64,000 bases of DNA, taken from positions 310,001 through 374,000 of the forward strand of contig NZ_JAYFFI010000001.1 in NCBI RefSeq assembly GCF_036289405.1, given 5' to 3'. The translations under genes were made by a program, and so were the position numbers. The notes under the pieces were generated by a model. That model saw only the letters and a program-made list of their open reading frames with translations, had not been told where the DNA came from and did not search any database. Origin of the DNA: Pseudoramibacter faecis (GTDB lineage: Bacteria > Bacillota > Clostridia > Eubacteriales > Eubacteriaceae). This document shows, piece after piece, positions 51,270 to 60,277 of the stretch (position 1 is the stretch's first letter; every line of letters begins with the position of its first letter).

Positions 51270-52470
51270 GGGATTTGCCTCCACTCATGCTGCCGGTTCC
51301 GCCGGCGATGGCTTCCCGCCGGTTGCGGCGCGGCGGCAGCGGCCCGTAATACTGATAGCAATAGGTTTTGAGCATGCTATTGTAAAGCTTGCGGTTTTTG
51401 GTCGCCCGCCGGCCGAAGGCAGCCTCAAAATCCGGACAGGCAGTGAGGATAAAATAGGACCAGTCAGGAAGGCTTTCAAAAGCGGCGCCCATCTCGCGGT
51501 AAAGCTTTTTCACCCCGGCGGTATCGAGCAAACGCTCGCCATAGGGCGGATTGGTCACGATCACGCCGTAGCGCCGCTTGGTGGCGACCTTTTGAAAGGG
51601 CAGCTTCTGAAAGGCCGCCAAGTCTGCCACCCCGGCCGCCCGCGCGTTTAGCCTCGCCTGCTTGAGCACCCGGCCGTCGATATCGCTGCCCAGCACGCGA
51701 AAGCTTTTGCCGTTCACGGCGCGCTCGGCCTCGGTGCGGGCTGCCAGCCAATGCTTTGGCCCGATGGCCGGCCACGCCTCGGAGACGAAATGCCGCCGCA
51801 TGCCCGGGGCGATGTTCCTGCCGATCATCGCCGCCTCGATCACGATAGTGCCCGAGCCGCAAAGCGGGTCGAGGAAAAATCGTTCCGGCTGCCAGCGAGA
51901 GAGCTTCACCAACGCCGCCGCCATGGTCTCCTTCAGCGGGGCGCCGCCGGCGTGGGCGCGGTAGCCCCGCTTGTTGAGCCCGCTGCCGCTGGTGTCCAGC
52001 GACAACGTGACCTGATCCTTTAAAATCTGGATATGGATGGGGTAGGCCGCGCCGTCCTCCGGGAGCCAGTCGCGCCGGTAATGGGCGCCCAGCCGCGAGG
52101 CTATGGCCTTTTTCACGATGCGCTGCCCATCGGATTTTGAAAAGAGCCGGGACTTCACCGAGGTGATTTTCGCCGCGGGGAAGCTGCCGTCCGCGGGGAT
52201 GATGGTCTCCCAGGGCAGGGCGCGGGTCCCCTCGAACAGCGCGTCAAAGGTGGTCGCTTCGAAGCGGCCGATGTCCCAAAGCAAACGGTCTGCGCAGCGC
52301 AGCCAGAGGTTCGCCCGGGGAATAGCCGCCGCATCCCCGACAAAGTGGACCCGGCCGTTTTCCACCCCTTCGATGGCATAACCCAAAGCGCGCACTTCGT
52401 CTTTCACCAAAGACTCCAGACCAAAGGCTGTCGTCGCCGTCAGGTGCAGCGGTACCGCGTTATTCGCCAT
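51229..52470 (-). CDS. THUMP-domain rRNA methyltransferase (RlmL/YpsC type)
   Basis: 413 residues. A THUMP domain (about 50-160) binds RNA; the methyltransferase part has FLDPLCGSGTIVIEAA and IVTNPPYGERL, typical of guanine N2 methyltransferases of 23S rRNA. The C-terminal tail is disordered and overlaps rlmB. ATG 52470 lies within the last codons of hisS. Confidence 0.92.
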   Translation of the reverse strand: MANNAVPLHLTATTAFGLESLVKDEVRALGYAIEGVENGRVHFVGDAAAIPRANLWLRCADRLLWDIGRFEATTFDALFEGTRALPWETIIPADGSFPAAKITSVKSRLFSKSDGQRIVKKAIASRLGAHYRRDWLPEDGAAYPIHIQILKDQVTLSLDTSGSGLNKRGYRAHAGGAPLKETMAAALVKLSRWQPERFFLDPLCGSGTIVIEAAMIGRNIAPGMRRHFVSEAWPAIGPKHWLAARTEAERAVNGKSFRVLGSDIDGRVLKQARLNARAAGVADLAAFQKLPFQKVATKRRYGVIVTNPPYGERLLDTAGVKKLYREMGAAFESLPDWSYFILTACPDFEAAFGRRATKNRKLYNSMLKTYCYQYYGPLPPRRNRREAIAGGTGSMSGGKSHEAKTASGANAPK

Positions 52471-53707
52471 CAAAGGTCTTCACCGCTTCGTCCCGGCCGA
52501 ACACCATGAACCCGGTGTAGCCCGTTGCCTCGCAGTGGCCGATCTGCTTGCCGAGCTTTTTCTTCTGGGTGATCAGGTTCACGCTGTAGCCCGCTTCCCG
52601 CAGCGCGTCGGCCTGAGCGATCACCGCGGCCATATCGGCATCCGCCCGGTGGAAAAGCGCCACGCGCCGCTCCGTCTTGGCCGCGCCCGCTTCCCGTTCC
52701 ATCAACAGGCCCACAATGCGCTCGAAGCCGATGGAAAAGCCCACCGCCGGCACCGAGGCCTTGGCGTACTTGCCGATCATGTTGTCGTAGCGGCCGCCCC
52801 CGGCGATGGAATAGCCCACGTCGCCCCAGCGCACCTCAAACACCTGTCCGGTGTAATAGCCCATGCCCCGGATCAGCGTGAAATCAAATTCGATGCGGTA
52901 GCGGCCCGCCGCGAGGGCAGTCGTCGTTTCGATCACCCGTTTCAGGTCGGCCACGGCCGCAGCATCATCCACCCGGTCATCGATGTTGTCGAGGCTCGCC
53001 CCGGCCACGGCGTCCACAAAATCGCTCGCCATCGCCGCGTCATAGCCCTTTTCGGCAAGCTCCGCCTTCACGCCGTCAATGCCGATTTTGTCGGCCTTGT
53101 CCAAAGAGATGCAAACCGAGCCCACATCCTCGGCGCGAAAGCCCGCCGCCGTAATGAAGGCGGTCAACAGGCGCCGATCGTTGACTTTAATCGCAAAATC
53201 CTCGAAGCCCGCCGTCATCAGCGCCTTGGCCGTGGTGGCAATGAGCTCGATCTCCGCCGTCACGTCGGGATCGCCGATGATGTCGATGTCGCATTGCTTG
53301 AAAGAGCGAAAGCGGCCCTTCTGCGGGCGTTCGGCGCGGAACACGTTGCCAATCTGAATCGCCTTAAAGGGCAGCTCGAGGTGCTCTGCGTTATTGGCAT
53401 AAAACCGGGACAGCGGCAGCGTCAGATCGTAGCGCAGCCCCATATCGCACAGATCCCGGCTGGTGGCCCCGGCCTCGGGGCGCAGCTTATCCCCCCGTTT
53501 TAAAATCGTGAACAGCATCCTGAGGTTGTCGCCGCCCTCGCTGCCGAGCAGCAGATCGATGTTTTCCAGCGCCGGGGTTTCGATCCGAGAAAACCCGTGG
53601 GCGCGGTAAATGCCCGCAATGGTTTGCTCCAGGTGATCCCGGACGCGCATTTCCGCCGGGAGAATATCCCGTGCGCCGCGAACCGGCTTCGAACTGATTT
53701 TTTCCAT
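52460..53707 (-). CDS. hisS: Histidyl-tRNA synthetase
   Basis: 415 residues. GARDILPAEMRVRDHLEQ opens the class II core; motif 2 is FRAERPQKGRFRSFKQCDIDIIG; LIRGMGYYTGQVFEV and the motif 3 region GFSIGFERIVGLL follow. It charges tRNA-His. GMGYYTG in place of the usual GLDYY is a deviation seen in a compact subgroup. There is no T-box leader upstream. A sigma-A promoter is present. Confidence 0.9.
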   Translation of the reverse strand: MEKISSKPVRGARDILPAEMRVRDHLEQTIAGIYRAHGFSRIETPALENIDLLLGSEGGDNLRMLFTILKRGDKLRPEAGATSRDLCDMGLRYDLTLPLSRFYANNAEHLELPFKAIQIGNVFRAERPQKGRFRSFKQCDIDIIGDPDVTAEIELIATTAKALMTAGFEDFAIKVNDRRLLTAFITAAGFRAEDVGSVCISLDKADKIGIDGVKAELAEKGYDAAMASDFVDAVAGASLDNIDDRVDDAAAVADLKRVIETTTALAAGRYRIEFDFTLIRGMGYYTGQVFEVRWGDVGYSIAGGGRYDNMIGKYAKASVPAVGFSIGFERIVGLLMEREAGAAKTERRVALFHRADADMAAVIAQADALREAGYSVNLITQKKKLGKQIGHCEATGYTGFMVFGRDEAVKTFDGE

Positions 53708-53806
53708 AAAGTACCATCCTTATTTTTTATTTTCTTAATTGCTATTTTGATGCGATTGTCCGCCGGGCCTGCACCCGCCTCTGCGGCTGCGGCAGGAATA
53801 AGCCTA

Positions 53807-53835
53807 AGTGTATCATTTTCCCTTTTAAAGGGCAA
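53807..53835 (-). promoter_or_regulatory. hisS promoter
   Basis: Minus strand TTGCCC, 17 bases, TACACT, 100 bases before hisS. Confidence 0.6.
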
Positions 53836-53848
53836 ACGCCGCCCGCGC

Positions 53849-53877
53849 TTTTCAAAAAAAAAGCCCCGTGCTATAAT
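53849..53877 (+). promoter_or_regulatory. lspA promoter
   Basis: TTTTCA, 17 bases, TATAAT, 65 bases before lspA; divergent from the hisS promoter. Confidence 0.65.
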
Positions 53878-53941
53878 GACAGCAGATTCCCGGGACGGCT
53901 CGAGGCCGCCCCGCGTTTTTGAACCCCGCGAAAGGACCCTT

Positions 53942-54445
53942 ATGATTTTCTACCTCATTGCCTGCGCGATCATCATCGCGCTGGATCAGCTCACCAAGCT
54001 TCTGGCCGTCACGTTTCTCGCGCCCATCACCACGCTGCCGCTGATCCCCAAGGTCTTCCACCTGACCTATGTCGAGAACACCGGCGCCGCCTTCAGCCTG
54101 CTGGCCGGCCGCTCGGTCTTTCTGATCCTGCTGACGGCCGCCCTGATTGCCGCCTTGATCGTTCTGCTGATCCTCCAGCCCAAAATCCGGGCCGTCCTGC
54201 CGCTGAACCTCGCGCTGACGATGGTCATCGGCGGGGCGCTGGGCAATCTGCTCGACCGGCTGCACTACGGCTACGTAGTCGATTTCTTCGACTGCCGCAT
54301 CATCGGCTTTGCCGTCTTTAACGTCGCCGACTGCTTTGTGGTGATCGGTTGCGTCCTGGTGGTGGCAAGCATCCTGCGCGCCCCCGGCCTCGCCGAAGAG
54401 CCGGACGCCGCCCCCCGCGAAAAAAAACGCCGACCCCGCACATAG
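53942..54445 (+). CDS. lspA: Lipoprotein signal peptidase II
   Basis: 167 residues, four membrane segments. LTYVENTGAAFSLL, NLLDRLHYGYVVDFFD and FAVFNVADC contain the two catalytic Asp residues of this aspartic protease, which cleaves lipoprotein signal peptides. ATG 53942 has AAGGA upstream. The last codons overlap the terminator hairpin. Confidence 0.95.
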   Translation: MIFYLIACAIIIALDQLTKLLAVTFLAPITTLPLIPKVFHLTYVENTGAAFSLLAGRSVFLILLTAALIAALIVLLILQPKIRAVLPLNLALTMVIGGALGNLLDRLHYGYVVDFFDCRIIGFAVFNVADCFVVIGCVLVVASILRAPGLAEEPDAAPREKKRRPRT

Positions 54446-54463
54446 GGACCTGGCGTTTTTTAA
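54421..54463 (+). terminator. Terminator overlapping the lspA end
   Basis: AAAAAACGCC / GGCGTTTTTT arms with an inner GACCCC/GGGACC-type pairing; bidirectional with respect to the GntR gene. Confidence 0.75.
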
Positions 54464-54490
54464 CGGCATTTTTTGTTTTTGACGCGCTGC

Positions 54491-55213
54491 TTATGGCCTA
54501 TCAAGCGGCTCGAAGGCCTCGTCGTCCGCGAGCAACTCCATCATATCCCTTTCGGTGATGCTGATGTGGCGTCTGGCGTAGCGCGCCGCTTCTTCGGCAT
54601 TGCCCGCCTCGATGTTGTCGATGATGTCCCGATGCTGCCCCGGCAGGGGCTTTTTCTTTTCGATGCGGTGGACGTATTCCACGCGAAAGCGCAGCATCTG
54701 CTCCCGCAGCGTGTGAATCATTTTCTGCAGACGCCCGTTGCCCGAGGCGCGGTAAAGCACCTCGTGAAAGGTGATGTCGTTGTCGATGATGGCCTCGCCG
54801 TCGTTATCGTGCACCCCCGCCTCGAATTTCTGATTGCTGGCCCGCAGGGCGGCGATATCCTCCGGGGTCGCGTGGATCGCCGCGAGTCTGGCCACCAGCG
54901 CTTCCAGCGCGCCGCGGATCTCCATCATCTCTTTCAGATCGGTGATGGACATCGGCGTGACATAGGCCCCTTTGCGCGGCACCATCTTCACCAGCCCCTC
55001 CAGCTCCAGCTTGCGAATCGATTCGCGCACCGGCGTCCGGGAGACGCCCAGTTCGTTGGCCAGCTTGACCTCCATCAGCCGCTCGCCGGGCTTGAAATCC
55101 CCGTGAACGATGGCGCTGCGGATGGTCTCGAAGACGACCTCCCGCAGGGGCTTGCAGGACTCCGCATCCATCTTAAGCCTGTGATGCCATTGACACTTTG
55201 CTTGTTCTTCCAT
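54491..55213 (-). CDS. GntR-family regulator, FadR/FCD type
   Basis: About 240 residues. An N-terminal winged helix (GERLMEVKLANELGVSRTPVRESIRKLE) precedes an all-helical FCD effector domain (ITFHEVLYRASGN, with metal-type His residues). It likely senses an organic acid. ATG 55213 or 55240 are both possible. It follows ispE by 77-odd bases, possibly in one transcript. Confidence 0.88.
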   Translation of the reverse strand: MEEQAKCQWHHRLKMDAESCKPLREVVFETIRSAIVHGDFKPGERLMEVKLANELGVSRTPVRESIRKLELEGLVKMVPRKGAYVTPMSITDLKEMMEIRGALEALVARLAAIHATPEDIAALRASNQKFEAGVHDNDGEAIIDNDITFHEVLYRASGNGRLQKMIHTLREQMLRFRVEYVHRIEKKKPLPGQHRDIIDNIEAGNAEEAARYARRHISITERDMMELLADDEAFEPLDRP

Positions 55214-55289
55214 CTTTGCCTGCCTCTCGTTTGTTTTCATCTTCTCATCGGGTCCGATCCCCGTTTCAAAATTGCGCCGTCTCTGACCT

Positions 55290-56141
55290 TTAGCCCTCCG
55301 GCCGGTAGATTTCGGCCGTAAACACCTGATGGCCCGCCTCAAAGGCAGGCCTAGCCGCCCGGGCTTCGGCCATCGCCGCAAAATAGCCGATCACCGTCGA
55401 GCCGCTGCCGCTCATCACGGCGAAGCGCGCCCCCGCGGCAAGCAGCCGGTCCCGGATCGCCCGGATCTCGGGATACGCCTCGAAAATCACCGGCTCGAAG
55501 GCGTTGGCCGCGAAACGTCCCACCGCGTCGAGCTCTCCCGACGCGAGGGCAGAAAGCAGCTTGTCCGTCGTGTCTTCGCGCGCGCCGCCCGCCGCATCCA
55601 GACGGGCAAAGGCCCAGGGGGTCGGGATGTCGATCGGCGGCTTCACGCCGAGGACCGAAAACCTCGGAAAATGCGCCAGTGGCTCAACCCGCTCCCCGAT
55701 ACCGCTCACCAGCGCCGGCCGGTTCACACAGCAATAGGGGATGTCCGCGCCGATGGCCGCGCCAAAGGCATATAGATTCCCGCCGGCCAGGGGCAGCTCC
55801 CACAATGCCGTAAGCCCGCGCAGCGCCGCCGCCGCATCGGCCGAGCCGCCGGCGAGCCCCGCCTGCATCGGAATCCGCTTGGTCAGATGCATCCTGGCGC
55901 CCCGGGTGACGCCAAAGGTCTTTTGCAGCCGCCTGGCGACCCGCATGATCAAATTGTCGTCCCCGGCGGGCACCGCGGCATTCTCGCAGCTCAGCGAGAG
56001 CTCAGGCGCCGGCGAAAGCGTCAGCACGTCGCAATGGTCCGCCGAAAAATTGACCATGCGCATCAGATGGTAGCCGTCGGCGCGCTGGCCCGTTACCTGC
56101 AGGGCCAAGTTGATTTTGGCCGGTGCTTCGATTGTTATCAT
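55290..56141 (-). CDS. ispE: 4-diphosphocytidyl-2-C-methyl-D-erythritol kinase
   Basis: 283 residues, GHMP kinase. APAKINLALQVTGQRADGYH is the N-terminal signature; IPMQAGLAGGSADAAAAL is the ATP loop; SGSGSTVIGYF is the third motif. It works in the MEP isoprenoid pathway. Confidence 0.95.
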   Translation of the reverse strand: MITIEAPAKINLALQVTGQRADGYHLMRMVNFSADHCDVLTLSPAPELSLSCENAAVPAGDDNLIMRVARRLQKTFGVTRGARMHLTKRIPMQAGLAGGSADAAAALRGLTALWELPLAGGNLYAFGAAIGADIPYCCVNRPALVSGIGERVEPLAHFPRFSVLGVKPPIDIPTPWAFARLDAAGGAREDTTDKLLSALASGELDAVGRFAANAFEPVIFEAYPEIRAIRDRLLAAGARFAVMSGSGSTVIGYFAAMAEARAARPAFEAGHQVFTAEIYRPEG

Positions 56142-56372
56142 AAATCACTCCGTACGCATAATGATACTGTATACAAGTATAACACAAGCATTTGAGAAAA
56201 CAAGCCGCCCAAATGCTTTTTTCAGCGGCGTCGGCGCCGCGCTTTTATCAATTTCGAACCGTTTTCGGCCGCACGCCAAGATTCATCCTTTATTTTTCGC
56301 GCTTTTTCTTCTATAATTTTAACCATAGCCATCAACGCGTGATGATTTTTATTTTTTCGGAGGGAGGCCCGA

Positions 56373-57095
56373 ATGAGCATTCATTTCAAAAACGACTGGG
56401 AAACGCCGCTGCAGGAAGAATTCCAGAAAGACTACTACCGCCGGCTGCACCAGTTTTTGCTGCGCGAATACCGCACCCAAACTATTTATCCCAATATGTA
56501 CGATATTTTTAACGCCTTTCACTACACGGCCTATCAGGACACCAAGGTCTGCATCATCGGCCAGGACCCCTATCACGGCCCGGGCCAAGCCCACGGCCTG
56601 TGCTTTTCGGTGAAGCCCGACGTGGCCGTCCCGCCGTCGCTGCGCAATATTTATCAGGAGCTTCACGACGACCTCGGCTGCCCGGTGCCCAATCATGGCT
56701 GCCTCGTCCACTGGACAAAAGAAGGGGTGCTCCTGCTCAACGCGGTGCTCACCGTGCGCGCCAGTCAGGCGGCGTCCCACCGCGGCCGGGGATGGGAAAC
56801 CTTCACCGACCAGGCGATCCGCCTGCTCAACGCCCGGGAAAAACCGGTGGTGTTCATTCTCTGGGGGGCCTTCGCCCAGTCCAAGAGCCCGATGATCACC
56901 GCGCCCCAGCACCTGATCATCAAGTCGCCGCACCCGAGCCCCCTTTCGGCCAGCCGGGGCTTTTTCGGCAGTCGGCCGTTCTCCCGGTGCAATCAGTTTT
57001 TGGATCAGGTGGGCATCGCGCCGGTCGATTGGGCCATTCCGCCCATTGCGGACCGCACGGCCGCCGCCCGAGCCATGGCCCACACCCAGGGATAG
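56373..57095 (+). CDS. ung: Uracil-DNA glycosylase, family 1
   Basis: 240 residues. GQDPYHGPGQAHGLCFS holds the catalytic Asp, LLLNAVLTVR the uracil-binding Asn, and HPSPLSASRGFFG the DNA-intercalating loop. It removes uracil from DNA. GGAGGG lies upstream of ATG 56373, and a TATAAT lies at 56312-56317. Confidence 0.96.
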   Translation: MSIHFKNDWETPLQEEFQKDYYRRLHQFLLREYRTQTIYPNMYDIFNAFHYTAYQDTKVCIIGQDPYHGPGQAHGLCFSVKPDVAVPPSLRNIYQELHDDLGCPVPNHGCLVHWTKEGVLLLNAVLTVRASQAASHRGRGWETFTDQAIRLLNAREKPVVFILWGAFAQSKSPMITAPQHLIIKSPHPSPLSASRGFFGSRPFSRCNQFLDQVGIAPVDWAIPPIADRTAAARAMAHTQG

Positions 57096-57098
57096 CCC

Positions 57099-57641
57099 AT
57101 GGATCACCAAATCCTCGTCGCCATTTCGCATCTGGCCTGTCCGCCCCTGGATGTCTTCTTTAAAAGCATGACCTTTCTGGGCAACGGCGGCCTGATCTGG
57201 CTCTTGCTGATTCTTTGCCTGTCCGGTTATCGCCGGACGCGGCCAACGGCCTGGATCGTGTGCATTTCCCTGATCGCGGCAGCGCTGATCACCGTCTGGG
57301 GGCTCAAACCGCTCTTTATGCGGATGCGGCCCTATCTTCGCTATCATTTTCCCATCATTATTGCGGCGCCGACGGGCACCTCGTTTCCGTCGGGGCACGC
57401 CGCGTCTTCCTTTGCCGCAGCCTGGGCCTGCTTCCGCCTGTATCACAAACGCCATCCGCGATGCTGTGCGGCGCTGCTGATGCTGGCCGGCGCCATCGCC
57501 TTCTCCCGGCTTTATCTTTATGTGCATTATCCCAGCGATGTCCTCGCCGGCTCGCTCTTGGGCATCGCCGTCGCCGAGGCCTGTGTGCGGCTGGCTGACC
57601 GCCATGCTTTTTCACGCAAAAAGGACACCCCCGCTTTTTGA
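57099..57641 (+). CDS. PAP2-family membrane phosphatase
   Basis: 180 residues, about five membrane segments. The three phosphatase motifs are KPLFMRMRP, SFPSGHAAS and SRLYLYVHYPSDV. Likely substrate is a lipid phosphate such as undecaprenyl pyrophosphate or phosphatidic acid. It starts three bases after ung. Confidence 0.92.
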   Translation: MDHQILVAISHLACPPLDVFFKSMTFLGNGGLIWLLLILCLSGYRRTRPTAWIVCISLIAAALITVWGLKPLFMRMRPYLRYHFPIIIAAPTGTSFPSGHAASSFAAAWACFRLYHKRHPRCCAALLMLAGAIAFSRLYLYVHYPSDVLAGSLLGIAVAEACVRLADRHAFSRKKDTPAF

Positions 57642-57694
57642 TCGGGGGGCGTCCTGCTGCCGTTTCTATCGCCATGTTGTTTAAAGGGGCTTTT

Positions 57695-58339
57695 ATGATT
57701 AAAAAAGGGTTTTACAGCCGGCGCACGACCGGCGATCTCACCATTTTACTTCTGGGGCTGGAGCTGGCGCGCCACCTGGGATTTGCGGCGGGGTTCTTTC
57801 CCTACGCCGCGCTCTGGGGTCCCCCGCTCACCACCGAGCCGTCCCTGCACGCCGCGGAGGGCGGGCTGATGTTTTGCCTGCTGCTGGCGATGGCCGCCTG
57901 CTTTAGGCTGGGGCATCACCGCTTTCTCCGCCGGGATGGCGGAGGTCGGCCGCGGTTTGTCCCTCTGGGTCGCCGCCTTTGGTCCGGCTACGCCGTGCTG
58001 ATTTTCGGCGCGTTGCTCACCCTGGGCTATTGGCGCTGCAATCCCCTCGCCCTGCGCCTGATCACCGGCTGCGGCGGGGTGGTATTTTTGCTGCTCGCCC
58101 TGCGGCTGCTCCGGCTGGTCCGCCGCGACAGCCTCCGCGCCCAAAAGGCCCTCGCGCGTCGAAACGAGCCAAGGGATCCAGCCGTCACGGCCGATGGTCG
58201 CCGGCCAGCGCCGCCGTCGCCGCGTCGATCTGGGCATCCGTCAGAAGGGCCGGCGCCCCCTCCGCCCGGCGGCCGTCCAGATCCACGACGGCCGCATCCG
58301 CCGCGCCCACCGCGTCGTAAGGAAGGCCGCTGGGACTGA
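57695..58339 (+). CDS. Membrane protein of unknown function, odd C-terminus
   Basis: About 214 residues from MIKKGFYSRRTTGD. Residues 1-150 have four hydrophobic segments; the rest is Pro/Arg-rich low complexity that reads antisense over an aldolase gene fragment. The real protein may originally have ended near residue 160, with the present tail created by a deletion that joined the two genes. No family recognised. Confidence 0.5.
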   Translation: MIKKGFYSRRTTGDLTILLLGLELARHLGFAAGFFPYAALWGPPLTTEPSLHAAEGGLMFCLLLAMAACFRLGHHRFLRRDGGGRPRFVPLGRRLWSGYAVLIFGALLTLGYWRCNPLALRLITGCGGVVFLLLALRLLRLVRRDSLRAQKALARRNEPRDPAVTADGRRPAPPSPRRSGHPSEGPAPPPPGGRPDPRRPHPPRPPRRKEGRWD

Positions 58340-58463
58340 TCGCCGTCAGTCCACTGGCCGGACCGCAAAGGCTGACGTTGCCGAAGGTCCCGGTGACCAG
58401 CCCCGCTTCCCGCAGTTTGCGGCCGAAGACCGCCACCTGTTCTCTTTCCGATTTCAATCGCAT
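58185..58463 (-). pseudogene. Class II aldolase (FucA/AraD type) N-terminal fragment
   Basis: From ATG 58463 (AGAGGA upstream) the frame reads EREQVAVFGRKLREAGLVTG, GNVSLCGPASGLTAISPSG, DAAVVDLDGRRAEG. This is the N-terminal third of a class II aldolase or ribulose-5-phosphate epimerase. It stops after 92 residues without the metal-binding His cluster, so it cannot be active. It converges on and overlaps the membrane-protein frame. Confidence 0.8.
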
Positions 58464-58663
58464 GGTTTTCCTCTTTCCTGTTTTAATCGACCGCTTTGTT
58501 TGTCTTCGCACCGGTGCGCCGGCGGTGCCCGGCGATTTTTTTTATATCAGGATCTGCCCGCCCGCGCGAAAAATTCTCGTGAAATTTTGACGGGAGGGGT
58601 TATCAAAGGCGGACAAAAAGTTTACAATGGCATCAAATTTGAACCTGAATTGGAGGATACAAA

Positions 58664-59065
58664 ATGGCAACAGGCATTTTAATTGTTTCGCACAGCGAAA
58701 AACTGGCAGAAGGCATTATCGAGTTGATTTCCGAAATGGCGAACGACACGGTCGTCATCAAACAGGCCGGCGGCACCGAAGACGGCCGCCTCGGCACCGA
58801 CGCCGTGCGCGTTCAGGCCGCGATCGAATCCATGGCGGACTGCAGCGCCATCCTGATCTACTGCGACCTCGGCAGCTCCATCATCAGCTCCGAAATGGCC
58901 ATCGAGATGCTTGAAGACGACGCGCTGCGCGAAAAAGTGCAAATTGTCGACTGTCCCATTGTCGAAGGGGCTTTCACCGGCGTGGTGCAGGCTTCCATCA
59001 CCGAGGACGCGGCGGAAATCGTCGCCGTTTCCGAACAGGCCAGAGACCTGCGCAAGCAGAGCTAA
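58664..59065 (+). CDS. DhaM-like phosphotransferase subunit (EIIA-Man fold)
   Basis: 133 residues. ILIVSHSEKLAEGI has the phosphorylatable H10; GGTEDGRLGTDAVRVQ and YCDLGSSIISSEMAIEML match DhaM. DhaM passes phosphate from HPr to DhaL for dihydroxyacetone phosphorylation. DhaK and DhaL are not in the window. GGAGG lies upstream of the ATG. Confidence 0.88.
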   Translation: MATGILIVSHSEKLAEGIIELISEMANDTVVIKQAGGTEDGRLGTDAVRVQAAIESMADCSAILIYCDLGSSIISSEMAIEMLEDDALREKVQIVDCPIVEGAFTGVVQASITEDAAEIVAVSEQARDLRKQS

Positions 59066-59079
59066 ATCCCCGGACATGC

Positions 59080-59114
59080 AAAAGAGCCGGCCTCAACCGA
59101 GACCGGCTCTTTTT
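59080..59114 (+). terminator. Bidirectional terminator
   Basis: AAAGAGCCGG / CCGGCTCTTTTT hairpin between convergent dhaM and the ZIP gene. Confidence 0.85.
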
Positions 59115-59126
59115 GCGTCTTGACCG

Positions 59127-59921
59127 TCAGCCCAGGGCCACATCCAGGGCGAGCATCACCGTAAAACCCAGCGCAAAGCACAAGGTGCCGACGTTGGAAT
59201 GCCTGCCCTGCGACATTTCGGGGATCAGCTCCTCCACCACCACATAAATCATGGCCCCGGCGGCAAAGCTCAGCAGATAGGGCAGCACCGGTACGATTAG
59301 CCCCGCCGCCAAAATGGTGAGCGCCCCGCCGACGGGCTCCACCGCGCCGGAGAGCGCGCCCGCCGCAAAGGCCCTGCCCCGGCGGTGCATACCGCCGGTT
59401 GCCAGCGGCATCGAAATGATCGCCCCTTCCGGGAAGTTCTGGATGGCGATCCCCAGCGACAGGGCCAGCGCCCCCGACGCGGTGATGTGGGCGCTGCCGG
59501 CGAGCCAGCCGGCATAAACCACGCCGACGGCCATCCCCTCGGGGATGTTGTGCAGCGTGACCGCCAGCACCAGCATCGTCGAGCGCGTCAAATGGCTGGC
59601 CGGCCCCTCCGCCTCTTCCGAAAAGCGGTGCAGATGGGGAATCACGTGGTCCAAAAACAGCAGGAATAAAATCCCGATCCAAAAGCCGGCCACCGCCGGC
59701 ACGAAGGACCACTTGCCCCAGGCCGCCGACTGCTCGATGGCCGGGATGAGCAGGCTCCACACGGAGGCCGCCACCATCACTCCCGCCGCAAATCCGGTCA
59801 GCGCTTTGTCGACGCGTTCCTTGAGCGCGCCCCGCATAAAAAACACGCAGGTGGCCCCGGCCGTCGTCCCGATAAAGGGAATCGCCAGGCCCTGCACCAC
59901 GGTTCCATTCACTGTGTTCAC
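59127..59921 (-). CDS. ZIP-family metal transporter
   Basis: 264 residues, about eight membrane segments. TLHNIPEGMAVGV, AIQNFPEGAIISMPL and EPVGG are the metal-site motifs; a short His-containing loop (HVIPHLHRF) is also present. It imports Zn2+, Fe2+ or another divalent ion. Confidence 0.92.
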   Translation of the reverse strand: MNTVNGTVVQGLAIPFIGTTAGATCVFFMRGALKERVDKALTGFAAGVMVAASVWSLLIPAIEQSAAWGKWSFVPAVAGFWIGILFLLFLDHVIPHLHRFSEEAEGPASHLTRSTMLVLAVTLHNIPEGMAVGVVYAGWLAGSAHITASGALALSLGIAIQNFPEGAIISMPLATGGMHRRGRAFAAGALSGAVEPVGGALTILAAGLIVPVLPYLLSFAAGAMIYVVVEELIPEMSQGRHSNVGTLCFALGFTVMLALDVALG

Positions 59922-59996
59922 CTCTTAACTGCTTTCGTGATCGGCTGCCATTAAAAAAACCGATGACCGAAGCCATCGGATTCGCATCCATCAACA

Positions 59997-60089
59997 TGGC
60001 GGAGAGGGAGGGATTCGAACCCTCGATACGCTTAATCACGTATACACGCTTTCCAGGCGTGCTCCTTCAGCCAGCTCAGACACCTCTCC
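59997..60089 (-). tRNA. tRNA-Ser (anticodon GGA)
   Basis: Class II tRNA with acceptor GGAGAGG / CCTCTCC, anticodon loop CTGGAAA, long variable arm and encoded CCA. Confidence 0.94.
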
Positions 60090-60277
60090 ATCTCAACCGC
60101 CCTCCCAGGCAATCTTTCTTTTTGAATGCTTTAACAGTATAGCGAAGCGGCAAACCTTTGTCAAGGTATTTTTACGTCCGTTTATGTGCGCCCGTTGACG
60201 CGGAATTTTAGGTGAATTTGCAATCCCGCGGGCAATTTGCGCCAATCTGTGCTATGATAAAAAACAAAGGAGTTGCC

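Noticed and set aside
53708..53941. Possible T-box leader before hisS
   Set aside because: No T-box sequence or specifier-like stem is visible; only ordinary divergent promoters.
56349..57605. Minus-strand frame of 418 codons
   Set aside because: Antisense shadow of ung and the PAP2 gene.
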